Assembly (NCBI GenBank): GCA_017462565.1 | Contig: JAFTQW010000045.1 | Span: 1 to 64,000, forward strand | Origin: Ruminococcus sp. | Lineage (GTDB): Bacteria; Bacillota; Clostridia; Oscillospirales; Ruminococcaceae | DNA length: 64,000 nt | Direction of reading: 5' to 3' | In this document: in pieces, positions 1-8,719 of the stretch | Layout: each line of letters opens with the position of its first letter | How positions within the stretch are numbered: the first letter of the stretch is position 1 | Translations under genes and position numbers: made by a program | Notes under the pieces: generated by a model | Database searches by the model: none | What the model was told of the DNA's origin: nothing | Seen by the model: only the letters and a program-made list of their open reading frames with translations

Positions 1-926
1 AAATTATTGATGAAAAAGTAACTGAAGATGTTGATGTACAAAAAGAAGTTGATGTAGTAGAAGAAGATTTAAAAACAACTACAACAACTACAACAACTAC
101 AACAACTACAACAACTACAACATCTTCTGACACAACTACAACTACATCTTCTGACACGACAACAACAACTACTACAACTACCATACCTGGTCAGCCGGTA
201 CTTGACCACTCTTATGCAGAAATCGAAACTGAAATAGGTTTCTACTTCAGCCACGATGACGGCAGACGTGCAGATGGCATGACAGGCGGCTTTGCAAAGG
301 AACAGGTAAATAGCCTTGTTATTTACGATGTTTACACAATTGACGGCGTAGAACAGGAACCTGTAATCAGAGAAGATATTGATATGAGCAAGATCAACTA
401 CAATGGTCTTACACCTGCTTCTGTTTACAGCGAAGATCGTACAAACTTCACTTATGATCACGACGTTCAGGTTTACTACGATGACCTTGCTCTCGTAGAC
501 AAGGATGGCAACCCACTTTACATTACTGCTTACATTGGTGTTAAGGGTGATGTTAACCTCAACAACGTAACGGATGGTACTGATGCAACACATACCCTTA
601 GATACTATACATTACGTATTTCTGGTCAGGGCGGAGGAGCTATCGATCCGTTAGAGCTTCAGCTTTCAAACAGCGAACTGGTTACTGGACCAAACGATCC
701 GCTTGAGCATCTCGCAGCATTCCTGGGCGATGTTAACGTGGATGAATGGGATCCGGATAACTGGAGAACAAGAAAAGAAGACAGAAATATTGATGGTACA
801 GACGCTACACAGATACTCAGATTCTATACACTTATGATTTCTGGTACACCAGGCGGTACTCTGCCAGACGCTTATGAAACATGGAATGAAGTAGTTCCGT
901 GGAGATTTGGCGGTCAGGAAAACTGA
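1..926 (+). CDS. Scaffoldin-like protein, C-terminal X-module-dockerin (partial, 5' end outside window)
   Basis: The reading frame is open from base 3 and ends at TGA 924-926, so only the C-terminus is present. In order it shows an acidic stretch, a Thr-rich linker (about bases 72-190) broken by SSD units, an X-module starting near base 211, and a dockerin with two Ca-binding repeats (GDVNLNNVTDGTDATHTLRYY and a second with NIDGTDATQILRFYT). The X-dockerin resembles the CttA/ScaB type of R. flavefaciens, which binds the cohesin of the cell-wall protein ScaE. Position ahead of a CttA-like and a ScaE-like gene suggests this is the end of a ScaB-type scaffoldin, but no cohesin is visible in the window, so the scaffoldin call is inferred from order. 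A strong terminator follows at once. Confidence 0.75.
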   Translation, partial: IIDEKVTEDVDVQKEVDVVEEDLKTTTTTTTTTTTTTTTTSSDTTTTTSSDTTTTTTTTTIPGQPVLDHSYAEIETEIGFYFSHDDGRRADGMTGGFAKEQVNSLVIYDVYTIDGVEQEPVIREDIDMSKINYNGLTPASVYSEDRTNFTYDHDVQVYYDDLALVDKDGNPLYITAYIGVKGDVNLNNVTDGTDATHTLRYYTLRISGQGGGAIDPLELQLSNSELVTGPNDPLEHLAAFLGDVNVDEWDPDNWRTRKEDRNIDGTDATQILRFYTLMISGTPGGTLPDAYETWNEVVPWRFGGQEN

Positions 927-939
927 TTTTAATTAAAAG

Positions 940-965
940 AGCAGACCTTCGGGTCTGCTTTTTTA
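940..965 (+). terminator. Rho-independent terminator
   Basis: Perfect 8-bp stem AGCAGACC/GGTCTGCT with a TTCG tetraloop, followed by a run of T. It ends the transcript of the partial scaffoldin-like gene, so the CttA-like gene has its own promoter. Confidence 0.93.
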
Positions 966-1153
966 TCCATAAATATACAGTTGACAATATATAATTGCTA
1001 TGGTATAATAAAAATGCAAAAGGAAATTGATTTTTAAAGGGAAAATGTGCTGACAGACTTTTGAAACAAAAAATATTGATGAAATTGTGAAATAAGCACA
1101 AAAAAGACATTAATTAATCGTCAATAATTTTTGAAAAAAATAAAGACATCTTC

Positions 1154-1182
1154 TTGACTTATTGAGAATAATATGTTAAAAT
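1154..1182 (+). promoter_or_regulatory. Sigma-A type promoter and structured leader of the CttA-like gene
   Basis: TTGACT, 17 bases, TAAAAT. The transcript would start near 1190, giving a leader of about 120 nt. That leader holds two stem-loops: GGTTTA/TAAACC (1212-1230) and a perfect 10-bp stem ATTCAGTCTT/AAGACTGAAT (1249-1274). I do not recognise a riboswitch class. Bases 966-1150 hold nothing else I can support. Confidence 0.6.
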
Positions 1183-1308
1183 GAAATTATGAATTTTTAG
1201 GGCAAGCTGTAGGTTTATCTGTAGTAAACCCTGAATTTAAACTCAGATATTCAGTCTTGAACATAAGACTGAATGGAATGAGAAAAAATAATAGAGAGGT
1301 ATAGAACA

Positions 1309-3420
1309 ATGAAAAATTCATTACTCAAAAGAGCAATCGCTGCAGCAGCAACTGTACCGCTTGCTCTCTCACAGTGTCTGACTTATTCATTCGCTGTAAC
1401 AGCAGATGATACAGCAGCTCCAACAGCAATTGCTGATGATGCAGCTTCTGCTTCGTCTATCACACTTGATAAGCTCCTTTACATTGCTCCTACAGAAACA
1501 AAGTCGAAATGGAATGACCTTGCAGTAAGTGCTATTAAGACAGTGGTTGATTCCGGCAACGTAACTGGTTCTGTTGATGCAAGTGCGATTTTTGATACGC
1601 TTGCAAAAAATGCCGGTTCATACAGTGAACTTGCTTCAGCTGTTCTTGGACAGGTAAAAAATGTCAAGTATGAAATTGCATCAAACGGCGACATTACAAT
1701 AACAGCAGATGTTGACAACATTTCAGAAGCTCTTTCAGGTGACTTTGAAAAGTCGTTCGGAAACGCAGTTAAGAAGCTTGCTGAGGGATTTGATATTCCT
1801 GAATTCAGCGACGTTGATTTCACAACAGTTGATGCTTCCGGTGCAATTAAAGTTGTTATTGCTGCTTCAGCACTTGACGCAGGTACAGAACTTCCTGTAA
1901 CATTTGAATTTGCTCCTTCTGAAGGCGGAAGCCTTGGAACAGTAGCTGCTATCGAGTGGGCAAAAGGTAAGCTTGAGGAATACAGAAAAATTGCATATGA
2001 TAAGCTTGATAGCATTGCTGCAATGGGAATCAGCTTTGATATAGCAGCTGCAAAGGCTGAAATTGATAAGCCGTTCGATAATTATGCATATCAGCTTAAC
2101 AGAGCTGAAAATGGCGTTGTTAAGGCAACAAAGAAATCAGCTGCAAGCAAGGAATACGGCATTGCTGAAAATGTTATTGCTGCTGTAAATGCAAAGCTTG
2201 CTAAGAAGAATATTAATAGAACTATTCCGCCAACAGGTGCTGCTATTGCTTCAAGCGAGGCAGTTAAGTCAATTTATGACGCAGCTATTTCAGAAATAAA
2301 TAAGGCAGCTGCTCCTTCAGCAGTAAACATTGAATTATCTGAAATAGGTGCATTTATAGACAGCCTTACAAATGTTAATGCAGGCGCAGAAAATGGTGTG
2401 TATACACTTTCAGGTCAGTTTGATGATGCTGAAAAAGATGCTGTTGCTGCATATTATAACAGCAATGATGAACTTGGCGATTACGTAAGCTCATACAAAA
2501 TTATTACAGGAACAGTAGATCTCAGCGAGGCAAAGGAATCTGCTGCAAGTGTTGATGTTGAAATCGAAAGAGTTGTAGTTACGACTCCTAAGACAACAAC
2601 TACTACAACTACAACAACAACTACTACAACGTCAGACACAACAACTACAACAACATCAGATACAACAACAACTACTACATCGGATACCACAACCACAACT
2701 ACCACAACTTCCGTAATGGCTGTTGAAGTTGGCAGATATGCAGAAGTTGAGTCTGATTATGGTTTCTACATCGATTACGACAAGGAATTTAACAAGGAAC
2801 AGATCACAAGCGCTCAGCTTCACGTTCTTTACAATGACGTTGCTGTAGACGAAGATGGTCTCGAGATTCTTGATGAAGAAGGAAACACTATCGTACTTAA
2901 AGAATATGAGAATGTAACTGATATTCTTGAAGATGTTGACTTTGGCGACAAGACTCCAGGAAATACATATACAGAAGATAACGATACTTTCCGTTACGAT
3001 GTTCCTGTCTCCTATGAAGGCGAAGAGCTGAAGGACGCTGATGGCAATGCTGTCACAGTTGAAGCTTACATTGGTCTTAAGGGCGATGCAAACCTTAATA
3101 ATGTTGTTGACGGTACAGATGCAACTTTGACACTTCGTTACTACACAGCATTGATATCAGGTGCTGGCGGTGCACAGGTTGATCCATATACACTCACGCT
3201 TTCAACAAGCGAATTAGTAGATTCACCTACATCTGTTTATGAAGAGTTCGCAGCATTTCTTTCTGATGTAAATTCCAATCTTACTGATAACTGGAAGATG
3301 ACAAAGGCAGATAGAAATGTAGACGGTACTGATGCAACACAAATTCTTAGATATTATACTCTTGTAATTTCTAATGAAGAGCCGGGCGAAGCTCTTTGGA
3401 ATACAATTTTAAACAAATAA
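1309..3420 (+). CDS. cttA: CttA-like cell-surface protein with X-module-dockerin
   Basis: 703 residues. An N-terminal signal peptide is visible (KR then a hydrophobic Ala/Leu stretch ending near residue 30). Residues about 40-425 form an Ala/Asp-rich region in which I recognise no domain. In R. flavefaciens CttA this place is taken by two cellulose-binding modules, so a binding role here is inference. A Thr-rich linker (about 428-469) leads to an X-module (about 470-585, containing RYAEVESDYGFY and FGDKTPGNTYT) and a two-repeat dockerin (about 588-690, with VVDGTDATLTLRYY and NVDGTDATQILRYY). The X-dockerin closely resembles the R. flavefaciens CttA module that binds ScaE. It lies directly upstream of the ScaE-like gene, as in the sca cluster. 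The start ATG has AGAGAGG 11 bases upstream. The CttA assignment rests on the C-terminus and gene order. Confidence 0.72.
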   Translation: MKNSLLKRAIAAAATVPLALSQCLTYSFAVTADDTAAPTAIADDAASASSITLDKLLYIAPTETKSKWNDLAVSAIKTVVDSGNVTGSVDASAIFDTLAKNAGSYSELASAVLGQVKNVKYEIASNGDITITADVDNISEALSGDFEKSFGNAVKKLAEGFDIPEFSDVDFTTVDASGAIKVVIAASALDAGTELPVTFEFAPSEGGSLGTVAAIEWAKGKLEEYRKIAYDKLDSIAAMGISFDIAAAKAEIDKPFDNYAYQLNRAENGVVKATKKSAASKEYGIAENVIAAVNAKLAKKNINRTIPPTGAAIASSEAVKSIYDAAISEINKAAAPSAVNIELSEIGAFIDSLTNVNAGAENGVYTLSGQFDDAEKDAVAAYYNSNDELGDYVSSYKIITGTVDLSEAKESAASVDVEIERVVVTTPKTTTTTTTTTTTTTSDTTTTTTSDTTTTTTSDTTTTTTTTSVMAVEVGRYAEVESDYGFYIDYDKEFNKEQITSAQLHVLYNDVAVDEDGLEILDEEGNTIVLKEYENVTDILEDVDFGDKTPGNTYTEDNDTFRYDVPVSYEGEELKDADGNAVTVEAYIGLKGDANLNNVVDGTDATLTLRYYTALISGAGGAQVDPYTLTLSTSELVDSPTSVYEEFAAFLSDVNSNLTDNWKMTKADRNVDGTDATQILRYYTLVISNEEPGEALWNTILNK

Positions 3421-3434
3421 TTTTATGCTTTTAG

Positions 3435-3457
3435 TCTGCCGCTTAAACGGCGGCAGA
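3435..3457 (+). terminator. Stem-loop between cttA and scaE, probably leaky
   Basis: Perfect stem TCTGCCGC/GCGGCAGA without a good T run after it, so transcription from cttA may continue into the scaE-like gene 40 bp downstream. Confidence 0.4.
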
Positions 3458-3496
3458 TTATATATATTTCATATTAACTGAAAGGAAATGAAAATA

Positions 3497-4468
3497 ATGA
3501 AGAAGAATACACTTAAGAGAGCTTTTTCTGCTCTTGCTGTTTCAGCTATGGCTGTATCTGCAACTTCTCTTTCTGCATCTGCACTTTATAGTGTAAATAA
3601 TCAGGACAATCAGGAAGTTAAATATGTAGACGAATATGATTATCCGCATGGAGATATGGATGCAAGCACATCAGAAGTTAAGCCTCATCTTTGGATTGAC
3701 AAAGTAGAGCTTACACTTGATGAAGCTAAGAAAAACCCGGTACAGACTATTAACGTTAATGTTGAAGGTGCTGCAAACGAGGTTTCAACAATTGGTATTC
3801 ATGTAATTTATGATACTCGTATTAAACTTACACCTGATGAATATGGCGATTATTTTACAAGTGGTCCTGCTACTGCTAAATTCTCACCTGACGGACAGTT
3901 TGTAGAGCCGGGTCTTCTTACAATCACAGGTATTGCAAGTTCTGAGGCACTCAGAAATGGTGTTATGTATACTATGAATTTCACAATTCCTGATACTGCA
4001 AAGCCAGGAGATCTTTACCCGATTGGTTTTAGATATCAGAGCGCTGGCAACACAACTGACCTTTTCTACAGTTCCGATGAAGATGAGCGTGCTAAGCTTA
4101 TGATGGCTTGGACATTTACACAGGGTATGGAAAACGGTTACATTAAGATTGCTGAAGAGGAAACAACAACAACAACAACAACTACAACCACCACAACAAC
4201 AACTACAACTACAACAACTACCACAACTACAACCACAACATCTACTACAAATACATCTTCTTACACAACAACTACAACAACTACAACATCTGCTCCAAGA
4301 ACAACAGGTAAGGTAACAACTACAACAGCTAAGACAACTAAGAAGCCTGCTACAACAACAAAGAAGGCTGATGCACCTAAGACAGGTGTTGCTGGTGTTG
4401 GCGTTGCAGTTGCTGGTCTTGCAATTGCAGTAGGTACAGCATTTGTTCTCAGAAAGAAGGAAGACTAA
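3497..4468 (+). CDS. scaE: ScaE-like cell-wall-anchored single-cohesin protein
   Basis: 323 residues from ATG 3497. An upstream in-frame ATG at 3488 sits only one base after the AAAGGA site, so 3497 fits better. The order is: signal peptide (about 1-30); a cohesin-like beta-sandwich (about 67-215), with the typical GIHVIYDTRI strand and the later PGLLTITGIAS and MNFTIPDTAKPGD segments; a long Thr-rich spacer (about 221-290); and a cell-wall sorting signal made of APKTG, a hydrophobic segment and RKKED. In R. flavefaciens ScaE is linked to peptidoglycan by sortase, and its one cohesin holds the X-dockerins of ScaB and CttA. The domain order and the neighbouring X-dockerin genes agree. The sorting motif is APKTG rather than canonical LPxTG. 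Confidence 0.82.
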   Translation: MKKNTLKRAFSALAVSAMAVSATSLSASALYSVNNQDNQEVKYVDEYDYPHGDMDASTSEVKPHLWIDKVELTLDEAKKNPVQTINVNVEGAANEVSTIGIHVIYDTRIKLTPDEYGDYFTSGPATAKFSPDGQFVEPGLLTITGIASSEALRNGVMYTMNFTIPDTAKPGDLYPIGFRYQSAGNTTDLFYSSDEDERAKLMMAWTFTQGMENGYIKIAEEETTTTTTTTTTTTTTTTTTTTTTTTTTSTTNTSSYTTTTTTTTSAPRTTGKVTTTTAKTTKKPATTTKKADAPKTGVAGVGVAVAGLAIAVGTAFVLRKKED

Positions 4469-4500
4469 TTAATTAGTCAAGTTTCTAACTGAATAAAATT

Positions 4501-4528
4501 AAATCCTCTCCTTCGGGAGAGGATTTTT
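4501..4528. terminator. Bidirectional terminator between scaE-like and ttcA-like genes
   Basis: AATCCTCTCC/GGAGAGGATT stem with a TTCG loop and a seven-T tract on the plus strand. It separates two converging genes. Confidence 0.9.
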
Positions 4529-5254
4529 TTATTTGTTGATGATGCCCCAGCCGTCGATGTTTCCACGTTTCATTGCCCCGAATATGCGGTCTTTGAAACC
4601 ATGACTTTGTCTTTCCATATCAGCAATAAATTCTTTTGTTTTTTGCCTGTTGGTTAAGCCGTCGGCAGGACATCCTGACTGAATTATCGGAAGCTCATTT
4701 TTCAGCGAAGCTTTTTTTATTTCTCGTTCAGGGGCAAGCACAAGCGGTCGGATCAGATGAATTTGTTTTCGTTCAAGATAGGAAATTGGTGAAAAACAGC
4801 CGATTCGTCCCTCAGTGAAAAGATTCATAATAAAAGTTTCAACAACATCATCGTAGTTATGTCCGAGAGCAATTTTGTTGCATTCAAGAGAAACGGTCGC
4901 ATCATGAAGTGCTCCTCTTCGCATTCTGGCGCATAAACTGCAAGGATTCGGCTCTTTTCTTACATCAAAAACAATTTCACCTATTTGAGTTTTTATGATA
5001 TGATATTCAATTTCCAATTTTTGGCAAAAATCAGCAATAGGACTGAAATTTCCGGACGAACCGTTAAATCCCATATCCAGAGTAACAGCGATAATATCAT
5101 AATTTATACCGATAAATCTTTTTAAAAGGAACAGACCGTAAAGAAGAACAAGACTGTCCTTTCCGCCTGAAACGCCAACGCAAATGCGGTCGTTGTCCTG
5201 AATAAGATCATATTCGTGAATTGCTTTTCGCATATGGCCAAGAATCTTTTGCAT
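4529..5254 (-). CDS. PP-loop ATPase, TtcA/TilS-like tRNA-modifying enzyme
   Basis: 241 residues. The PP-loop motif GVSGGKDS (about 28-35) marks an adenylating N-type ATP pyrophosphatase. CSLCARMRRG near residue 103 carries the paired Cys typical of TtcA, which thiolates C32 of tRNA; LGHNYDDVVETFIMNLF is the second family signature. The protein ends shortly after a region rich in basic residues. TtcA-family enzymes bind an Fe-S cluster; here CSLC and a later SGC could be ligands. Ruminococcal members of this family are often annotated only as tRNA 2-thiocytidine biosynthesis protein, so the exact substrate is not certain. It is single-gene, with AAAGGAGG upstream of the ATG. Confidence 0.8.
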   Translation of the reverse strand: MQKILGHMRKAIHEYDLIQDNDRICVGVSGGKDSLVLLYGLFLLKRFIGINYDIIAVTLDMGFNGSSGNFSPIADFCQKLEIEYHIIKTQIGEIVFDVRKEPNPCSLCARMRRGALHDATVSLECNKIALGHNYDDVVETFIMNLFTEGRIGCFSPISYLERKQIHLIRPLVLAPEREIKKASLKNELPIIQSGCPADGLTNRQKTKEFIADMERQSHGFKDRIFGAMKRGNIDGWGIINK

Positions 5255-5275
5255 AAAAACCTCCTTTAAGCTTTA

Positions 5276-5455
5276 TTAAGGAATCACTGATTAAATCACG
5301 CCTGACGGCTCAGCACGCATCTTACTTGCATATTTCCCGTCATCTTGCACAGAAATTCTTTGACAGGAGTCAGCCTGCCTGCGTCATTTCTATACAATCT
5401 GACGAAAAATCTGACTGCGCAATCTGCGCACTTGATCTAATCAGTGCTTCCTTAA
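5276..5455 (+). repeat. Family A MITE-like palindromic element, copy 1
   Basis: 180 bp including TTAA at both ends. The termini are inverted repeats (TTAAGGAATCACTGATTA and TAATCAGTGCTTCCTTAA, one mismatch in 18). The interior matches copy 2 (34498-34677, opposite orientation) and copy 3 (48093-48259), for example ACTTGCATATTT, CTTGACA-like and AATCTGAC segments. It has no coding capacity. TTAA looks like a duplicated target, as shown by copy 3. It lies in the gap between the ttcA-like gene and galE. Confidence 0.85.
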
Positions 5456-5515
5456 GAATTTATATAATTATTCTGAATAAGTATAGCACATTTTTGCTAA
5501 ATTTGCAATTACATC

Positions 5516-5544
5516 TTGCAAAAATCAAAAAAATATATTATAAT
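5516..5544 (+). promoter_or_regulatory. Promoter of galE
   Basis: TTGCAA, 17 bases, TATAAT, about 36 bases before the galE start codon. Confidence 0.6.
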
Positions 5545-5580
5545 AATAAATATAGAAATATATATGAGAGGACGTATATT

Positions 5581-6594
5581 ATGTCAAGAATACTTGTTAC
5601 AGGCGGAACTGGTTTTATCGGAAGTCATACTTGTGTTGAGCTTTTGAAAAATAATTTTGAAATTGTCGTTATGGATAATCTTTCAAATTCAAAAAGAGCT
5701 GCCGTAGATAGAATTGAAAAAATCAGCGGAAAAAAGATAACGTTCTATAAGACCGATATGTGCGATTATGACGGTGTTACACAGATCTTTAAGGAAAATA
5801 GTATTGATGCCGTGGTTCATTTTGCCGGACTTAAGGCTGTTGGCGAATCAGTTAAGATGCCTCTTGAATATTACACTAATAATATTCACGGAACGCTTGT
5901 ATTGCTTCGTGTTATGCGTGAAAATGGATGTAAGAGAATCGTTTTTTCTTCCTCAGCAACTGTTTATGGAATGAACAACGTTGCTCCTTACACTGAGGAT
6001 ATGCCGACGTCGGCAACTAATCCGTATGGCTATACAAAGGTTATGATTGAGCAAATTCTTAAGGACTGCTGTGTTGCAGACGCTGAAATGAGTGTTGTTG
6101 CCCTCAGATATTTCAATCCTATAGGAGCGCATAAAAGCGGTCTTATCGGAGAAGATCCGAATGGAATCCCAAATAATCTGGTTCCGTATATTGCACAGGT
6201 TGCCGCAGGAAAACTGGAGCAGCTAAGTGTTTACGGTAACGATTATGATACTCCTGACGGAACAGGTGTGAGGGATTATATCCATGTAGAAGACCTCGCT
6301 TCCGGTCACGTTTGTGCGATTGATTATGCGATGAAGAATAAGGGCTTTGAAGCTGTAAATCTCGGAACCGGAAAGGGTTCGAGCGTTCTTGAAGTTGTTG
6401 CGGCTTACGAAAAAGCCTGCGGAAAGCCTATAAACAAGAGAATTGCACCCCGCCGTTCGGGCGATATTGCAACTTGCTTTGCCGACGCTTCAAAAGCAAA
6501 GAAGCTCTTCGGCTGGGAGGCAAAGGCTGATATAGACGAAATGTGTGCCGATAGCTGGAATTTCACAAAGCTTAATCCAAATGGAATAAACTAA
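5581..6594 (+). CDS. galE: UDP-glucose 4-epimerase
   Basis: 337 residues. It interconverts UDP-glucose and UDP-galactose in the Leloir pathway and supplies UDP-galactose for surface polysaccharides. The NAD-binding Rossmann motif GGTGFIGSH lies at about residues 8-16. The SDR catalytic residues appear as SSSATVYG and YGYTK (Y-x3-K), with the GalE-type segment RYFNPIGAH after them. The C-terminal substrate part has VRDYIHVEDLASGH. The length is normal for GalE. The start is ATG 5581, preceded by GAGAGGA. The frame stays open further upstream, but that stretch crosses the promoter and repeat element and is not coding. Confidence 0.95.
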   Translation: MSRILVTGGTGFIGSHTCVELLKNNFEIVVMDNLSNSKRAAVDRIEKISGKKITFYKTDMCDYDGVTQIFKENSIDAVVHFAGLKAVGESVKMPLEYYTNNIHGTLVLLRVMRENGCKRIVFSSSATVYGMNNVAPYTEDMPTSATNPYGYTKVMIEQILKDCCVADAEMSVVALRYFNPIGAHKSGLIGEDPNGIPNNLVPYIAQVAAGKLEQLSVYGNDYDTPDGTGVRDYIHVEDLASGHVCAIDYAMKNKGFEAVNLGTGKGSSVLEVVAAYEKACGKPINKRIAPRRSGDIATCFADASKAKKLFGWEAKADIDEMCADSWNFTKLNPNGIN

Positions 6595-6646
6595 GATTAT
6601 CACTATAAGAACAACATAGCATATTCTGAAAGAAAGGAATGTATAA

Positions 6647-7108
6647 ATGACTCCACAGTTGAAAAATTTATTGATCCTGTTGGCTGGAATTGTCGTTTTA
6701 CTGATTGTGATTATTTTTCTTTTCAGCGGTAAAAGCCGTTTCCGACGCATTTTATCAATTTTTCTTGAGGAGAATGATAATGGAGAAAATTCCGGTTCGC
6801 AGCGTGTAAATAGCGGAGCAGAAAATTTCAGAAACGAACAACGAAAAACGTCTGAACCGATAGTTGAAATGGCAACGCTTATAAGAAAAAGCGATGATCG
6901 GCTTCGTGTTATAGAAAGTACCGGACAGGTCGAGATCAAGGATGCATATTATGAGCTTGTTTTTGTAACGAGAAAAGGACAGAAAGTTGCCATACAATGC
7001 TCTCCTGAGGCCTATGAAAAAGTGCCTTTCAATCAACAAGGCTCGCTGACATATAAGCGGAATACGCTGGTTAAGTTTAAATATTACGAGGATACAGTTT
7101 ACAATTAA
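6647..7108 (+). CDS. Membrane-anchored protein, DUF2500-like
   Basis: 153 residues. One N-terminal transmembrane segment (about 6-26, LILLAGIVVLLIVIIFLF) is followed by a basic anchor, a polar linker and a small beta-rich domain (about 85-150). The end of that domain resembles DUF2500: an ELVFVTRKGQKVAI strand and a QGSLTYKRNTLVKF ending. Topology would place the domain outside the membrane or in the cytoplasm depending on orientation; the basic residues after the helix favour N-out. Function unknown. It lies between galE and ung with its own AAAGGAATG-type ribosome site. Confidence 0.6.
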   Translation: MTPQLKNLLILLAGIVVLLIVIIFLFSGKSRFRRILSIFLEENDNGENSGSQRVNSGAENFRNEQRKTSEPIVEMATLIRKSDDRLRVIESTGQVEIKDAYYELVFVTRKGQKVAIQCSPEAYEKVPFNQQGSLTYKRNTLVKFKYYEDTVYN

Positions 7109-7169
7109 AAATAAACGCAAGGGGGCGGTTTATCCGCCCTATTGTGATTATACGTCAATGGAGTGAAAT

Positions 7170-7841
7170 ATGGTTAATTTTGAAAACGAATGGGACGAGC
7201 TTCTTAAAGATGAATTTGAAAAGGATTATTATCTTCAGTTAAGGCAGAAGCTTATTAACGAGTACAAAACGCAAAGAATTTATCCGGGAATGTATGATAT
7301 TTTCAACGCAATGAAGCTTACATCATATAATGATGTAAAGTGTGTGATTATCGGTCAGGATCCATATCACGGCGAAGGTCAGGCTCATGGACTGAGCTTT
7401 TCGGTTCGCAAAGGAATTGCTCCGCCGCCGTCGCTGGTGAATATATTTAAAGAGATTCGTGACGATGTTGGAATTGATAATCTCGGAAAGCACGGCGAAC
7501 TTACAAAATGGGCGAAAGAAGGAGTCTTACTGCTTAACTCAGTCCTTACGGTAAGAGCGAATCAAGCTCGCAGTCATCACGGCCTTGGATGGGAAAACTT
7601 TACAACAGATGTAATAAAGCTTCTTGATAAGCGTGAAAAGCCTATGGTTTTTATGCTGTGGGGAGCTGATGCAAAGGCTAAACAGATGTTTATCAACAAT
7701 CCGAATCATCTTATTCTGAAATCAGCGCATCCGAGTCCGCTTTCGGCTTATAATGGTTTTTTTGGCTGTAGACATTTTTCTAAGGCGAACGAATTTCTTA
7801 AAGCCAATGGCATGGACGAGATTGATTGGTCAATAGACTGA
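7170..7841 (+). CDS. ung: Uracil-DNA glycosylase
   Basis: 223 residues, full length for family 1 UDG. It removes uracil from DNA as the first step of base-excision repair. The water-activating motif GQDPYHGEGQAHGLSFSV (about 61-78) includes the catalytic Asp and Tyr. PPPSLVNIFKEI and the uracil-binding LLLNSVLTVRANQARSHHG follow. The minor-groove loop HPSPLSAY carries the conserved catalytic His. GAGTGAA precedes the ATG. Probably co-transcribed with metF, 17 bp downstream. Confidence 0.96.
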   Translation: MVNFENEWDELLKDEFEKDYYLQLRQKLINEYKTQRIYPGMYDIFNAMKLTSYNDVKCVIIGQDPYHGEGQAHGLSFSVRKGIAPPPSLVNIFKEIRDDVGIDNLGKHGELTKWAKEGVLLLNSVLTVRANQARSHHGLGWENFTTDVIKLLDKREKPMVFMLWGADAKAKQMFINNPNHLILKSAHPSPLSAYNGFFGCRHFSKANEFLKANGMDEIDWSID

Positions 7842-7858
7842 TTTAAAGGAGAATTATT

Positions 7859-8719
7859 ATGCGAATCAAAGATATTTTTGATAAAAAGACAGTTTTTTCT
7901 TTCGAGGTTTTTCCACCGAAAAAAACAAGCTCTATAGATACTATTTATAAGACCATTGATGAGCTGCATGATCTTGAACCGGATTTTATCAGTGTAACAT
8001 ACAGTGCCGGAGGAAGCGGAAACGGCGGATTAGCCTGCGAGATAGCGTCAAGGATCAAGGAAACCGGAATTACTCCGGTTATACATCTTCCCTGCATTAA
8101 TTATACCCGTGAGGAGATTTCAACAACCCTTGATGAAATAAAGTCGAGGGGAATCGAGAATATTCTTGCTCTAAGAGGAGATATAAATCCGGATATTCCT
8201 CAGAAACACGATTTTCTTCATGCAAGTGATCTTATTACTTTTATCAAGTCGAAGGGGGATTTCGATATTGCCGGAGCTTGTTATCCCGAGGGACACCCTG
8301 ATGCGGAAAATTTAGTCGAGGATATAATGAATCTTCGTAAAAAGGTTGAAGCAGGAGCCGATCATCTTATTTCCCAGTTGTTTTTCGACAATGATTGCTT
8401 CTATGAGTTTCGCGAGAAAACGATATTAGCGGGGATAAATGTTCCGATTGAAGCCGGAATCATGCCCGTTGTCAATAAAAATCAGATAGAACGCATGGTA
8501 ACGACCTGCGGAGCAAGTCTGCCTAAGAAATTCGTTAAGATCATGCAGAAATATGAGCATAATCCCGAAGCATTACGTGATGCCGGCATTGCCTATGCTG
8601 TTAATCAGATAATTGATCTCGCTGCAAACGGTGTTGACGGAATTCATCTTTATACAATGAATAACGCCTATGTTGCAAGAAAAATCAGTGAAGCAGTTTC
8701 GGGCGTGTTGAATATATGA
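7859..8719 (+). CDS. metF: Methylenetetrahydrofolate reductase
   Basis: 286 residues. It is an FAD-dependent TIM-barrel enzyme reducing 5,10-methylene-THF to 5-methyl-THF for methionine synthesis. Family features are FSFEVFPPK near the N-terminus (catalytic Glu), ISVTYSAGGSG, NILALRGD, GACYPEGHPDA, and the flavin-site segment DHLISQLFFDN. The stop overlaps the start of the next gene by four bases (ATGA), coupling it to the methionine synthase reactivation protein. That neighbour supports a role in the methionine cycle rather than acetogenesis. Confidence 0.94.
   Translation: MRIKDIFDKKTVFSFEVFPPKKTSSIDTIYKTIDELHDLEPDFISVTYSAGGSGNGGLACEIASRIKETGITPVIHLPCINYTREEISTTLDEIKSRGIENILALRGDINPDIPQKHDFLHASDLITFIKSKGDFDIAGACYPEGHPDAENLVEDIMNLRKKVEAGADHLISQLFFDNDCFYEFREKTILAGINVPIEAGIMPVVNKNQIERMVTTCGASLPKKFVKIMQKYEHNPEALRDAGIAYAVNQIIDLAANGVDGIHLYTMNNAYVARKISEAVSGVLNI

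Noticed and set aside
69..593. Minus-strand ORF rich in Cys, Ser and Val
   Set aside because: It is the antisense shadow of the Thr-rich linker and dockerin (ACA/ACT repeats read backwards). The same holds for 2481-2705.
1190..1308. Possible riboswitch in the cttA-like leader
   Set aside because: Two plain hairpins are present, but no conserved aptamer sequence of a class I know.
5326..5580. N-terminal extension of galE
   Set aside because: The frame is open by chance through the family A element and the promoter. The protein family starts at 5581 with a good ribosome site.
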